25,395 nt of DNA from Pseudomonadota bacterium (GTDB taxonomy: Bacteria; Pseudomonadota; Gammaproteobacteria; Burkholderiales; Burkholderiaceae). A program made the translations under genes and the position numbers. The notes beneath the pieces are model-generated. The model was not told the DNA's origin. It searched no databases and worked only from the letters and a program-made list of their open reading frames with translations. How positions within the stretch are numbered: position 1 is the first letter of the stretch; each line of letters begins with the position of its first letter. Shown here one piece after another: positions 18,412 through 24,374 of this stretch. Location of the stretch: the NCBI GenBank assembly GCA_021783435.1, contig JAJXUC010000040.1:1-25395 (forward strand). The letters run 5' to 3'.

Positions 18412-18485
18412 GCGGGTGTAGCTCAATGGCAGAGCTGAAGCTTCCCAAGCTTAAGACGAGGGTTCGATTCCCTTCACCCGCTCCA
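18412..18485 (+). tRNA. Complete tRNA-Gly(CCC) inside intron domain IV
   Basis: This uninterrupted 74-nt tRNA has an encoded CCA. The acceptor stem is GCGGGTG/CACCCGC (7 bp) and the D stem is GCTC/GAGC with loop AATGGCA. The anticodon arm is GAAGC-TTCCCAA-GCTTA (4 bp plus a G27/A43 mismatch; anticodon CCC at 18444-18446). The variable loop is AGAC and the T arm is GAGGG-TTCGATT-CCCTT. It is the same isoacceptor as the interrupted host gene but differs at many positions (6th acceptor pair, D stem, anticodon stem, variable loop, T stem). It is therefore not a fresh copy of the host gene. No separate promoter was recognised, so it is probably transcribed with the intron and released by RNase P and 3' processing. 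The reverse transcriptase start codon is 17 nt downstream. Confidence 0.93.
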
Positions 18486-18487
18486 CG

Positions 18488-18501
18488 TCAACGGAGGTTG
18501 A
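18488..18501 (+). promoter_or_regulatory. Shine-Dalgarno hairpin of the intron RT gene
   Basis: TCAAC-GGAG-GTTGA can fold into a 5-bp hairpin whose loop and first closing base hold the GGAGG Shine-Dalgarno sequence of the RT gene (ATG at 18503). It begins two bases after the embedded tRNA's CCA. In well-studied group II introns the maturase binds a domain IVa hairpin covering its own ribosome binding site; this small hairpin may be the local equivalent. Confidence 0.5.
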
Positions 18502-18502
18502 T

Positions 18503-20131
18503 ATGGACGCAAGCAATTGCGATGTTGCCTCCACCAACTGGACGCACTGGCACGGCATACCGTGGCAGGACGCGCATCAGGTGGTCGGGAGGGTGCAGGC
18601 AAGAATCGCGAAAGCAGCAAAGGCAGGCGAATGGCGCAATGTCAAACGCCTGCAGAGACTCCTCACCCGCTCCATCAGCGCGAAAGCGCTGGCGGTAAAG
18701 CGGGTCACCGAGAACCAGGGTCGCAAGACCCCGGGGATCGACCGGCAGACATGGAGTACTCCGGACGATAAGTGGCAGGCGGTCGGCACCTTGCACCACA
18801 AGGGGTACAAGCCGAAGCCGATGAGACGGGTCTACATCCCGAAAGCAAATGGCGACCGACGCCCCCTGGGCATCCCGACCATGCGCGACCGGGCCATGCA
18901 AGCGCTGCACCTGTTGGCGCTCGATCCGACAGCCGAGACGACCGGCGACACTCACTCCTACGGTTTCCGCCGTGGGCGCTCGACGGCAGATGCCATCGAA
19001 CAGGTGCGCAACGCGCTTGGACGAAAGCACTCGCCGGAATGGGTGCTGGAGGGAGACATCAAAGGGTGTTTCGACAACATCAGTCACGAGTGGCTGCTCG
19101 CCCACGTTCCGATGGACAAAGGCGTGTTGCGCAAGTGGCTGAAAGCCGGGTACTTCGAGGGCAATGCCCTCTTCCCGACAGAGAGCGGGACACCGCAGGG
19201 CGGGATCATCTCGCCCGTCTTAGCGAACTTGGCACTGGACGGTCTGCAAAGCAAGCTGGCGGGACTCTTCCGCACGGTGCGCGATGCCAGGGCGGCCAAG
19301 GTCAACTTCGTGCGCTACGCCGACGACTTCATCATCACCAGCAGTTCGCGAGAGCTGTTGGAAGAGAAGATCAAACCGCTCGTGCAGGAGTTCATGCGCG
19401 AGCGCGGGCTCGAACTTTCAGAGAAGAAGACGTTGATCACGCATGTGGACGACGGCTTCGACTTTCTGGGATGGACGGCCCGCTGGCAAGGCGGCATGTT
19501 GTTGACGAAACCAGCCAGGAAGAACATCAAGAACTTCTTGGAGAAGATTCGCGGGACGCTGCGGCAGATGCGCACAGCCAGACAGGTAGACGTGATCGAC
19601 AAGCTCAACCCGGTAATACGGGGCTGGGCTAACTATCATCGAAGCCAGATGGCGACGCGCACGTTCGCGAAGACCGACCATTTGATCTGGCAGGCGCTGT
19701 GGCGCTGGGCTCGCCGCCGTCACCCCAACAAGGGGGAGCGGTGGACCAAGGCCCGGTATTTCCGGCGCATCAAGGGTCGCGATTGGCGGTTCGCGGACAA
19801 GGACAAGGCGCTGTTGACGCTGGTGAGCTTCCACAAGAAGCCCCACACCAAAATCGACGGCAGCCGAAATCCGTACAGCCCGGAAGACGAGGACTACTTC
19901 GACGCGCGCCTCGCGCGCAAGATGGAGTCGGACTTGAAAGGGCGCCGGAAGCTGGCGTGGTTGTGGTACTGGCAGGAAGGACTGTGTCCGTGCTGCAACC
20001 AGAAGATCACGAAGGAGACGGGGTGGCACATCCACCACGTCATCAAGCGGTCGGAAGGCGGGTCGGAACAGATGAGCAATCTTCAACTGCTCCATCCGAA
20101 CTGCCATCGGCAACACCACGCCACCGAGTGA
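18503..20131 (+). CDS. ltrA: Group II intron reverse transcriptase/maturase with HNH endonuclease
   Basis: This 542-aa intron-encoded protein is complete. The RT domain (about 60-340) holds the RT-0/1 region 'VTENQGRKTPGIDRQTW', 'RPLGIPTMRDRAMQ', Asp185 in DIKGCFD, 'GTPQGGIISPVLANL' and the catalytic YADD (272-275). The maturase X domain follows (about 360-450, with 'LNPVIRGWANYHR'). The C-terminal HNH endonuclease has CPCC (495-498), 'IHHVIKRSEGG' (510-520) and 'HPNCHRQHH' (531-539). No frameshift or missing catalytic residue was seen. The protein would assist splicing, cut the target strand and copy the intron RNA during retrohoming. Translation starts at the ATG at 18503 after GGAGG. The N-terminal pattern fits the chloroplast-like class. 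Confidence 0.97.
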   Translation: MDASNCDVASTNWTHWHGIPWQDAHQVVGRVQARIAKAAKAGEWRNVKRLQRLLTRSISAKALAVKRVTENQGRKTPGIDRQTWSTPDDKWQAVGTLHHKGYKPKPMRRVYIPKANGDRRPLGIPTMRDRAMQALHLLALDPTAETTGDTHSYGFRRGRSTADAIEQVRNALGRKHSPEWVLEGDIKGCFDNISHEWLLAHVPMDKGVLRKWLKAGYFEGNALFPTESGTPQGGIISPVLANLALDGLQSKLAGLFRTVRDARAAKVNFVRYADDFIITSSSRELLEEKIKPLVQEFMRERGLELSEKKTLITHVDDGFDFLGWTARWQGGMLLTKPARKNIKNFLEKIRGTLRQMRTARQVDVIDKLNPVIRGWANYHRSQMATRTFAKTDHLIWQALWRWARRRHPNKGERWTKARYFRRIKGRDWRFADKDKALLTLVSFHKKPHTKIDGSRNPYSPEDEDYFDARLARKMESDLKGRRKLAWLWYWQEGLCPCCNQKITKETGWHIHHVIKRSEGGSEQMSNLQLLHPNCHRQHHATE

Positions 20132-20136
20132 GTCAG

Positions 20137-20249
20137 AGGACGTGTCCTGTGACGAAGAGATTGGAAGGCGCGACAGAGGCACGAACAGGTGCCGACGCCG
20201 AGAGTGAGAGGAACCGAGCGTGGCATGCTCGGCCGAATTGGAGGTGAAT
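20137..20249 (+). other. Domain IV spacer with two small hairpins
   Basis: The stretch between the RT stop and the DUF1232 gene contains AGGAC-GT-GTCCT (20137-20148) and CCGAGC-GTGGCAT-GCTCGG (20214-20232). The second hairpin covers an upstream in-frame GTG (20220) and leaves the GGAGG at 20240-20244 free, which supports the later start of the next gene. Confidence 0.4.
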
Positions 20250-20651
20250 GTGTCTGTAGCTGAACGGTTGAGAGGATGGGCGAAGAAAATCAAGCGCGAC
20301 GGCGTGACCCTTTGGTTTGCCTCCCGGCATCCCGAAGTCCCTTGGCCTGCAAAGGCTCTCGGGGTTTTCGTCGTCGCATACGCGCTCAGCCCCATCGACC
20401 TGATTCCGGACTTCGTGCCGGTGCTCGGCTACGTTGACGATGTGATCCTGCTACCGGGACTGATATGGCTGGCCATCAAGCTGATCCCCGCTCCCGTTCT
20501 TGGGGAGTGTCGCGATCAGGCCGACGAATGGATGAGGACGCAAGGCAAGAAGCCCACCAGTCGGGTGGGTGCCTTCCTAGTCGTCGCCGTTTGGATCGGA
20601 ACCAGTTGGGCCCTTTGGCAGTGGGTGATCAAACCGTGGCTTGGCATGTGA
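20250..20651 (+). CDS. DUF1232 (YkvA-like) small membrane protein, intron cargo
   Basis: This 133-aa protein has the DUF1232 core 'YALSPIDLIPDFVPVLGY' followed by 'VDDVILLPGLIWLAIKLIP'. An amphipathic basic N-terminus (AERLRGWAKKIKRDG) precedes the core, and a C-terminal transmembrane helix (about 108-128, 'VGAFLVVAVWIGTSWALWQW') follows it. Family function is unsettled; members are small membrane-associated proteins. The GTG at 20250 was preferred to the GTG at 20220 because GGAGG (20240-20244) stands 5 nt before it and the family core begins soon after. The gene lies wholly within intron domain IV, 118 nt after the RT stop, in the same orientation. It is not part of normal group II introns. 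Its effect on the host or the intron is unknown. Confidence 0.85.
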   Translation: MSVAERLRGWAKKIKRDGVTLWFASRHPEVPWPAKALGVFVVAYALSPIDLIPDFVPVLGYVDDVILLPGLIWLAIKLIPAPVLGECRDQADEWMRTQGKKPTSRVGAFLVVAVWIGTSWALWQWVIKPWLGM

Positions 20652-20741
20652 GCCCTCCGACACGCCAGTGTGTCCAAGAGCGACCTCAGGACTTGACGCC
20701 TCGCCGAACGAGACCAGAGTCATGGGACACGAAAGATCGGT

Positions 20742-20966
20742 ATGAACGACGACGAACGGACTAAGGGCGATCTGCGAGGCAAGCCCCATTCGATGCGATT
20801 CATCGAAGGCGGGCGGGCTGCGCTGGAGCGGGAAGTGCTGTGGGCAGTGGCGTTGGGGCGACCCAATGCCGACGCTCTGCTGCGCCAACTGCAAAGCCCG
20901 GCGAATGCCAGTCTGTCGGTTGTGCCGACGAGTGCTACTCAAGCAACTTTGCGGCGGTTACCATAG
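20742..20966 (+). CDS. Possible small ORF (74 aa) at the 3' end of domain IV
   Basis: This reading frame starts MNDDERTKGDLRGKPHSMRF and ends 30 nt before domain V. It has no recognisable domain and no transmembrane helix. The N-terminal half is charged and the middle (ALEREVLWAVALGRPNADALLRQL) could form a helix. The ribosome binding site is weak (GAAAGATCGGT). It may be a real cargo gene following DUF1232 or just open frame in domain IV. Confidence 0.35.
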   Translation: MNDDERTKGDLRGKPHSMRFIEGGRAALEREVLWAVALGRPNADALLRQLQSPANASLSVVPTSATQATLRRLP

Positions 20967-20996
20967 CCAGAAATGGCGGGTGACTTCAGGCTGCTT

Positions 20997-21030
20997 GAGC
21001 CGGATGCGGGGAAACTTGCACGTCCGGTTC
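20997..21030 (+). ncRNA. Group II intron domain V (catalytic hairpin)
   Basis: This 34-nt hairpin begins GAGCCGGATGCGG, has a GAAA tetraloop-type turn (GGGGAAACTT) and ends GCACGTCCGGTTC. It carries the invariant AGC-region near the 5' end, the two-nucleotide bulge side (CG in GCACGT) and the closing GAGC/GGTTC pairing. It is the only domain V found between 17600 and 21072, so there is a single intron here. Confidence 0.93.
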
Positions 21031-21031
21031 T

Positions 21032-21072
21032 TAGGGGGGAGGGGTCACCGCGAGGTGCCCTTCCTACCCGAC
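21032..21072 (+). ncRNA. Group II intron domain VI with branch-point adenosine
   Basis: A hairpin pairs a G-rich 5' strand (GGGGGGAGGGG) with CCCTTCCTACCC. A second stem CACC/GGTG is capped by a GCGA (GNRA) loop. The A at 21066 is bulged between CCT and CCC and is the 7th nucleotide from the 3' splice site, as expected for the lariat branch point. The intron ends in AC, fitting the group II 3' AY rule. Confidence 0.88.
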
Positions 21073-21135
21073 AGATAGCGTGGGTTCGATTCCCATCGCC
21101 CGCTCCACTCGCATTGACATTGCAGCGAAACTCTT

Positions 21136-21155
21136 CCGGCCCGGCCGGTTTTTTT
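21136..21155 (+). terminator. Rho-independent terminator of the tRNA-Gly/intron unit
   Basis: The GC-only hairpin CCGGCCCGGCCGG (stem CCGGC/GCCGG, 3-nt loop) is followed by seven T's. It lies 28 nt after the tRNA CCA and 27 nt before trmB, so it ends the tRNA transcript. Confidence 0.82.
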
Positions 21156-21181
21156 ACGCCGCCTCTCCGAGTTTCAGCACC

Positions 21182-21925
21182 ATGCCTGCCGCCTCACCTC
21201 CCGAGCCCGTTGCCGCAGCGGCCGACTCCACGTCGGCCCACGCACCGCGCGCACGCGGCATTCGCAGCTTTGTCCTGCGCACCGGGCGCACCACCACCGG
21301 GCAGGCGCGTGCGCTGGCGGAACTCGGGCCGCGCTTCGTGTTGCCCTACACACCGCAGGCAACACATTGGGACGCGGTGTTCGGCCGCACGGCGCCGCGC
21401 ATCCTGGAAGTGGGTTTCGGGATGGGCGAGGCCACGGCGCAGATCGCCCAAGCCCAGCCCGAGCGCGATTTCATCGGCGTGGAAGTGCACACGCCAGGAG
21501 TGGGCGCGTTGCTGCTGTGCATCGAAAAACTGGCGTTGAAGAATCAGCGCATCATTCAGCACGACGCGGTGCAGGTGCTGCGCGAGATGGTCGCGCCCAA
21601 CGCCCTGGCGGGCGTGCATGTGTACTTTCCCGACCCCTGGCACAAGAAGCGCCACCACAAACGTCGCCTGATTCAGCCTGGTTTTGTCGAACTCGCGGCC
21701 AGCCGGCTGGCGCCTGGCGGCTATCTGCATTGCGCCACCGACTGGGAGCCGTATGCCGAGCAGATGCTGGAGGTGCTATCGGCCAACGAGGACTTGGTGA
21801 ACACCGCCGCTGGCTATGCCCCACGCCCCGCCTGGCGGCCGCTCAGCAAATTCGAGCAGCGCGGCCTGCGTTTGGGGCATGGCGTGTGGGATCTGGTGTT
21901 TGAAAAGCGACCCATCCCTGACTGA
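21182..21925 (+). CDS. trmB: tRNA (guanine-N7-)-methyltransferase TrmB
   Basis: This 247-aa protein methylates G46 in the variable loop of tRNAs using S-adenosylmethionine. The SAM-binding motif is '[16 protein letters not shown]' (about residues 77-92), followed by the acidic strand '[12 protein letters not shown]' and '[12 protein letters not shown]'. The family signature '[19 protein letters not shown]' holds the catalytic Asp. '[12 protein letters not shown]' and the C-terminal '[17 protein letters not shown]' (TKFExRG.R.GH...D) are also typical. The frame extends back to 21080 across the terminator, so the ATG at 21182 was chosen. The N-terminal 25 residues are Ala/Pro-rich and poorly conserved. 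It lies immediately after the interrupted tRNA-Gly gene; co-location of tRNA and tRNA-modifying gene may be chance. Confidence 0.95.
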   Translation: MPAASPPEPVAAAADSTSAHAPRARGIRSFVLRTGRTTTGQARALAELGPRFVLPYTPQATHWDAVFGRTAPRILEVGFGMGEATAQIAQAQPERDFIGVEVHTPGVGALLLCIEKLALKNQRIIQHDAVQVLREMVAPNALAGVHVYFPDPWHKKRHHKRRLIQPGFVELAASRLAPGGYLHCATDWEPYAEQMLEVLSANEDLVNTAAGYAPRPAWRPLSKFEQRGLRLGHGVWDLVFEKRPIPD

Positions 21926-21957
21926 GACCCGCGCCAGCGAAGCCGGCGAGCATCGAC

Positions 21958-22806
21958 TCAAGCCGCCCAGTTGACCCAACCCATCTTGGCCGTCATCAGG
22001 ACTGCGGCACCGAACACCAGGCGGTACCAGGCGAAGGGCACAAAGCTGTGTCCACCCACATAGCGCAGCAGCCAGCGCACCACCACCAGCGCAGACACGA
22101 ATGACACCACCATGCCCAGGCCGAAGGCTGGCAGATCGGCGGCACCCAGCAGCGCACGATGCTTGAGCAGGTCGTAACCAGTGGCGGCCAGCAAGGTGGG
22201 AATGGCGAGGAAGAAGGAAAACTCGGTGGCTGCGATGCGGCTCAAGCCGAACAGCATGCCGCCGATGATGGTGGCGCCCGATCGACTGGTGCCCGGAACA
22301 AGGGCGAATGCCTGCGCCGCGCCCACTTTCAAGGCATCGAGCGCAGTCATGGCCTCCACGGTCTGCACACGGATGGCATCCGCCCTGGCCACCTGCCGCC
22401 GCTCGGCCCAGAAAATGACCAACCCGCCAGCGATGAAGGCCAGGGCCACGGGCACGGGGGCGAACAGATGGCGCTTGATGGCGGATGCGAACACCAGGCC
22501 CAGCAATGCCGCAGGCATAAAGGCGATGAGCAGGTTGCGGCTGAAACGCCAGGCGGCAGTGCGCCGGACCGGTTGACGCGAGATCAGGCCCTCCATCACG
22601 CCGATGAGGCGTTGACGGTAGTGCCACGTCACCGCCAGGATGGCGCCGCTCTGGATGGCAATCTCGAACACCTTGGCCTTGTCGCTCACCCAACCCAGCA
22701 GGCTGGCGGCAAGGATGAGATGACCGGTGGACGAGATGGGCAGGAATTCAGTGACGCCCTCGACCAGGCCGAGAATGATGGCGACGAATGCAGTGTGGGT
22801 GTCCAT
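21958..22806 (-). CDS. uppP: Undecaprenyl-diphosphatase UppP (BacA)
   Basis: This 282-aa inner-membrane enzyme dephosphorylates undecaprenyl diphosphate and so recycles the lipid carrier of cell wall synthesis. The catalytic motifs are both present: '[19 protein letters not shown]' near the N-terminus (E-rich motif, about 13-31) and '[15 protein letters not shown]' (about 165-179). Around eight hydrophobic helices are seen. The ATG at 22806 was chosen. A further in-frame TTG at 22821 would add five residues (MHTSR) and is less likely. It lies about 100 nt after the Nramp-like gene on the same strand and converges on trmB. Confidence 0.95.
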   Translation of the reverse strand: MDTHTAFVAIILGLVEGVTEFLPISSTGHLILAASLLGWVSDKAKVFEIAIQSGAILAVTWHYRQRLIGVMEGLISRQPVRRTAAWRFSRNLLIAFMPAALLGLVFASAIKRHLFAPVPVALAFIAGGLVIFWAERRQVARADAIRVQTVEAMTALDALKVGAAQAFALVPGTSRSGATIIGGMLFGLSRIAATEFSFFLAIPTLLAATGYDLLKHRALLGAADLPAFGLGMVVSFVSALVVVRWLLRYVGGHSFVPFAWYRLVFGAAVLMTAKMGWVNWAA

Positions 22807-22904
22807 GCGGCTTGTGTGCAAAAGGCCGCATTATCACGGGCGGCGCAGGCCGTGGCCAGAATTGCACATCCATCGCGGTGGGCTGCTCGTTGAACGCCGA
22901 AGCG

Positions 22905-24164
22905 TCAGAGCAAGCCGCTCAAGCCACCATAGACCCCGAGCCCGGATGTCAGTGCCACCACCGCCAACACCACCCAGAGATAGCCGCCGCGCAGGCGGTG
23001 TTCTGGCGGCAGGGCCTTGACAGCCAAGGCCACCAGGAAACCCAGCACCAGGGGCAGCATCAAGGCGTTCATGACTTCCACACCCACAGACAGCGCGACC
23101 AGATCAGGCACCAGCGCCACGATCAAGGCCCCACCCACCACACCAAGCGTGAACACGATGTAGAACCAGGGCGCCTCCAGGGGGTGGTATTCGAGCGAAT
23201 GCTTGTAGCCAGTCACTTCGCCAAAGCCCCAGGCCGCAGCCAGAGCGACAACGATGGCCGCCACCATGGCGGCGCCGAGAATGCCCAGGCCGAATATCGT
23301 GTGCCCTAGCGTCTGGCCCAAGAAAGGCGTGAGCGCCTGCGCGACCTGCCCCACGGTGTTGAGCGGGGGGCTGAGGTGCCCGGCCCACAGCGTGGCTGCG
23401 GCCACCAGCAGCACAGCGGCCATCACCACCTGGGTGAGCACGGCACCGAAAGCCGTGTCCCAGCGTGCGGCGGTGTACTGCTCGGGTTTGAGGCCTTTGT
23501 CCGACACGGCGGACTGCTGATAGAACACCATCCACGGCATGATGACCGCACCGATATTGGCGGCGACCAGATACCAGAAGCTCGATTCGTGCACCGGCAC
23601 ATGCGTCAGGCCAGCGAGCAACTCATGCGACTTGATCGGCGCCTGCATGGCCACCCAGATGAACACCAATTCGAACAAACCAAGCGCAATGGCCACCCGC
23701 TCCACCCGCCGGTAACTCCCTGTCCAGACGATGACCAGTAGGAAACCGGCGGCCAGCGTGAGGCTCCAGGCACGCGGCACGCCAAATAGTTCTCCCACTC
23801 CAGCCACGCCGGAAAACTCCGTCAGCAGGGCGCCAACCGTGGCCACGCCCAGCCCCGTGACCGAGACCCAGGCCCACACAGGGCCGAACGTCTCGCGGAT
23901 GAGTTCCCCGTGCCCCTTGCCGGTGAAAATGCCCAAGCGCACGGTGACCTCCTGAACCACGTAGAGGATGGGGATCAGGATGAGTTGAAGGCTGAGCAGT
24001 TGATAGCCCCACTGCGCACCACTTTGCGCTGCGGTGAGCACGCTGCCAACATCGGTGTCCGCGAGCATCACAACCAAGCCTGGGCCGAGCACGGCAAGGA
24101 AGATTTTCCAGCGTGTCGCGGACAGGTCCGGTCGAGGCGTGCCAGCGACGAGGGGAGAACTCAT
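22905..24164 (-). CDS. Nramp-family divalent metal transporter, atypical metal-site motifs
   Basis: This 419-aa protein has about 11 hydrophobic helices and the LeuT-like Nramp fold pattern. TM1 carries 'LGPGLVVMLADTDVGSVLTA' (26-45), which puts DVGS where classical Mn/Fe transporters have DPGN. TM6 carries 'NIGAVIMPWMVFYQQSAV', keeping the metal-binding Met but with Trp where the classical MPH motif has His. These changes place it outside typical MntH proteins, in an Nramp-related branch with uncertain metal preference (Mn, Fe, Mg or others). The ATG at 24164 is the first start. A Fur-box-like sequence lies 29-47 nt upstream, which would tie expression to iron or manganese. uppP follows on the same strand. 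Confidence 0.85.
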   Translation of the reverse strand: MSSPLVAGTPRPDLSATRWKIFLAVLGPGLVVMLADTDVGSVLTAAQSGAQWGYQLLSLQLILIPILYVVQEVTVRLGIFTGKGHGELIRETFGPVWAWVSVTGLGVATVGALLTEFSGVAGVGELFGVPRAWSLTLAAGFLLVIVWTGSYRRVERVAIALGLFELVFIWVAMQAPIKSHELLAGLTHVPVHESSFWYLVAANIGAVIMPWMVFYQQSAVSDKGLKPEQYTAARWDTAFGAVLTQVVMAAVLLVAAATLWAGHLSPPLNTVGQVAQALTPFLGQTLGHTIFGLGILGAAMVAAIVVALAAAWGFGEVTGYKHSLEYHPLEAPWFYIVFTLGVVGGALIVALVPDLVALSVGVEVMNALMLPLVLGFLVALAVKALPPEHRLRGGYLWVVLAVVALTSGLGVYGGLSGLL

Positions 24165-24192
24165 GGGCTATTCGGGAAGGTTGATTTTCTCC

Positions 24193-24211
24193 GCAAATGA
24201 TAATTGTTCTT
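24193..24211 (-). promoter_or_regulatory. Fur-box-like operator upstream of the Nramp-like gene
   Basis: The plus-strand sequence GCAAATGATAATTGTTCTT matches 13 of 19 positions of the Fur consensus GATAATGATAATCATTATC, including an unbroken AATGATAAT core. It lies 29-47 nt before the start codon of the Nramp-like gene, where it could block its promoter. An MntR-type site is another possibility. Confidence 0.5.
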
Positions 24212-24374
24212 GATTGAGTAGCGAGTTGTATTACCTCCCGTTACTTCTGCCACCCAGCTTCCTGACGCCTGCCCTCGGATGCGTCGCTAACCAGCAGCTG
24301 CAGCGTGTTCACACTGCAAACACCACCAGCCTGTGCCATCTAAAATGACAGTTTCGGCTTGCAACTTGAAAAAC
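24212..24374. other. Divergent intergenic region between Nramp-like and PIMT genes
   Basis: This stretch holds a TAAAAT (24341-24346) that could be a -10 for the PIMT gene about 29 nt upstream of its ATG, but no good -35 is placed 16-18 nt before it. The 24212-24235 part is AT-rich and probably belongs to the Nramp-like promoter. No RNA gene is seen. Confidence 0.3.

Larger units (their letters stand above)
17600..21072 (+). mobile_element. Group II intron with embedded tRNA-Gly and cargo genes in domain IV
   Basis: This 3473-nt intron starts GTGCGACC and ends CCCGAC, matching group II borders. IBS1 CCAAGC (17594-17599) pairs with EBS1 GCTTGG (18083-18088), which sits in a 9-nt hairpin loop (stem 18074-18080/18090-18096). 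IBS2 TGCTT (17588-17592) pairs with EBS2 AAGCA (18018-18022). Domain V is 20997-21030. Domain VI follows with a bulged A at 21066. The encoded protein is of the RT-X-HNH type with the N-terminal sequence style of chloroplast-like (CL) introns, which go with IIB RNAs; this class call is an inference. Domain IV (about 18300-20985) holds, in order, a long hairpin, a complete tRNA-Gly, the RT gene, a DUF1232 gene and a small ORF. All ribozyme parts needed for splicing seem present. Confidence 0.92.
17561..21107 (+). tRNA. tRNA-Gly(CCC) interrupted by a group II intron (exons 17561-17599 and 21073-21107)
   Basis: The two exons (39 + 35 nt) join into a standard 74-nt tRNA with an encoded CCA. The acceptor stem GCGGGCG/CGCCCGC has 7 bp and the D stem GTTC/GAAC has 4 bp. 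The anticodon stem TCTGC/GCAGA has 5 bp with loop TTCCCAA (anticodon CCC, 17593-17595). The variable loop has 4 nt and the T arm is GTGGG-TTCGATT-CCCAT. The intron sits in the 3' strand of the anticodon stem, after the second base following the loop (position 40/41). Neither exon alone forms the anticodon stem, so a working tRNA needs intron removal. It would decode GGG. A perfect -10 lies upstream and a terminator downstream (21136-21155), so tRNA plus intron looks like one transcription unit. Confidence 0.93.

Noticed and set aside
17978..18448. Minus-strand reading frames of 133-156 aa across the intron's 5' part
   Set aside because: They cover the ribozyme domains I-III and the inner tRNA. 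The open frames come from structured GC-rich RNA and lack any protein family features.
19418..20395. 325-aa minus-strand frame opposite the RT and DUF1232 genes
   Set aside because: It is antisense to the intact RT/maturase and spans its HNH domain; no family features.
17600..21072. Two separate introns or an intron truncated at the inner tRNA
   Set aside because: Only one domain V and one domain VI were found, and they pair correctly with the 5' part: borders at 17600 and 21072 rebuild one perfect tRNA. The part before 18412 has no domain V or 3' splice site of its own.
22807..22821. Longer UppP with a TTG start at 22821
   Set aside because: It adds only five unconserved residues; the ATG at 22806 directly precedes the conserved N-terminal helix.
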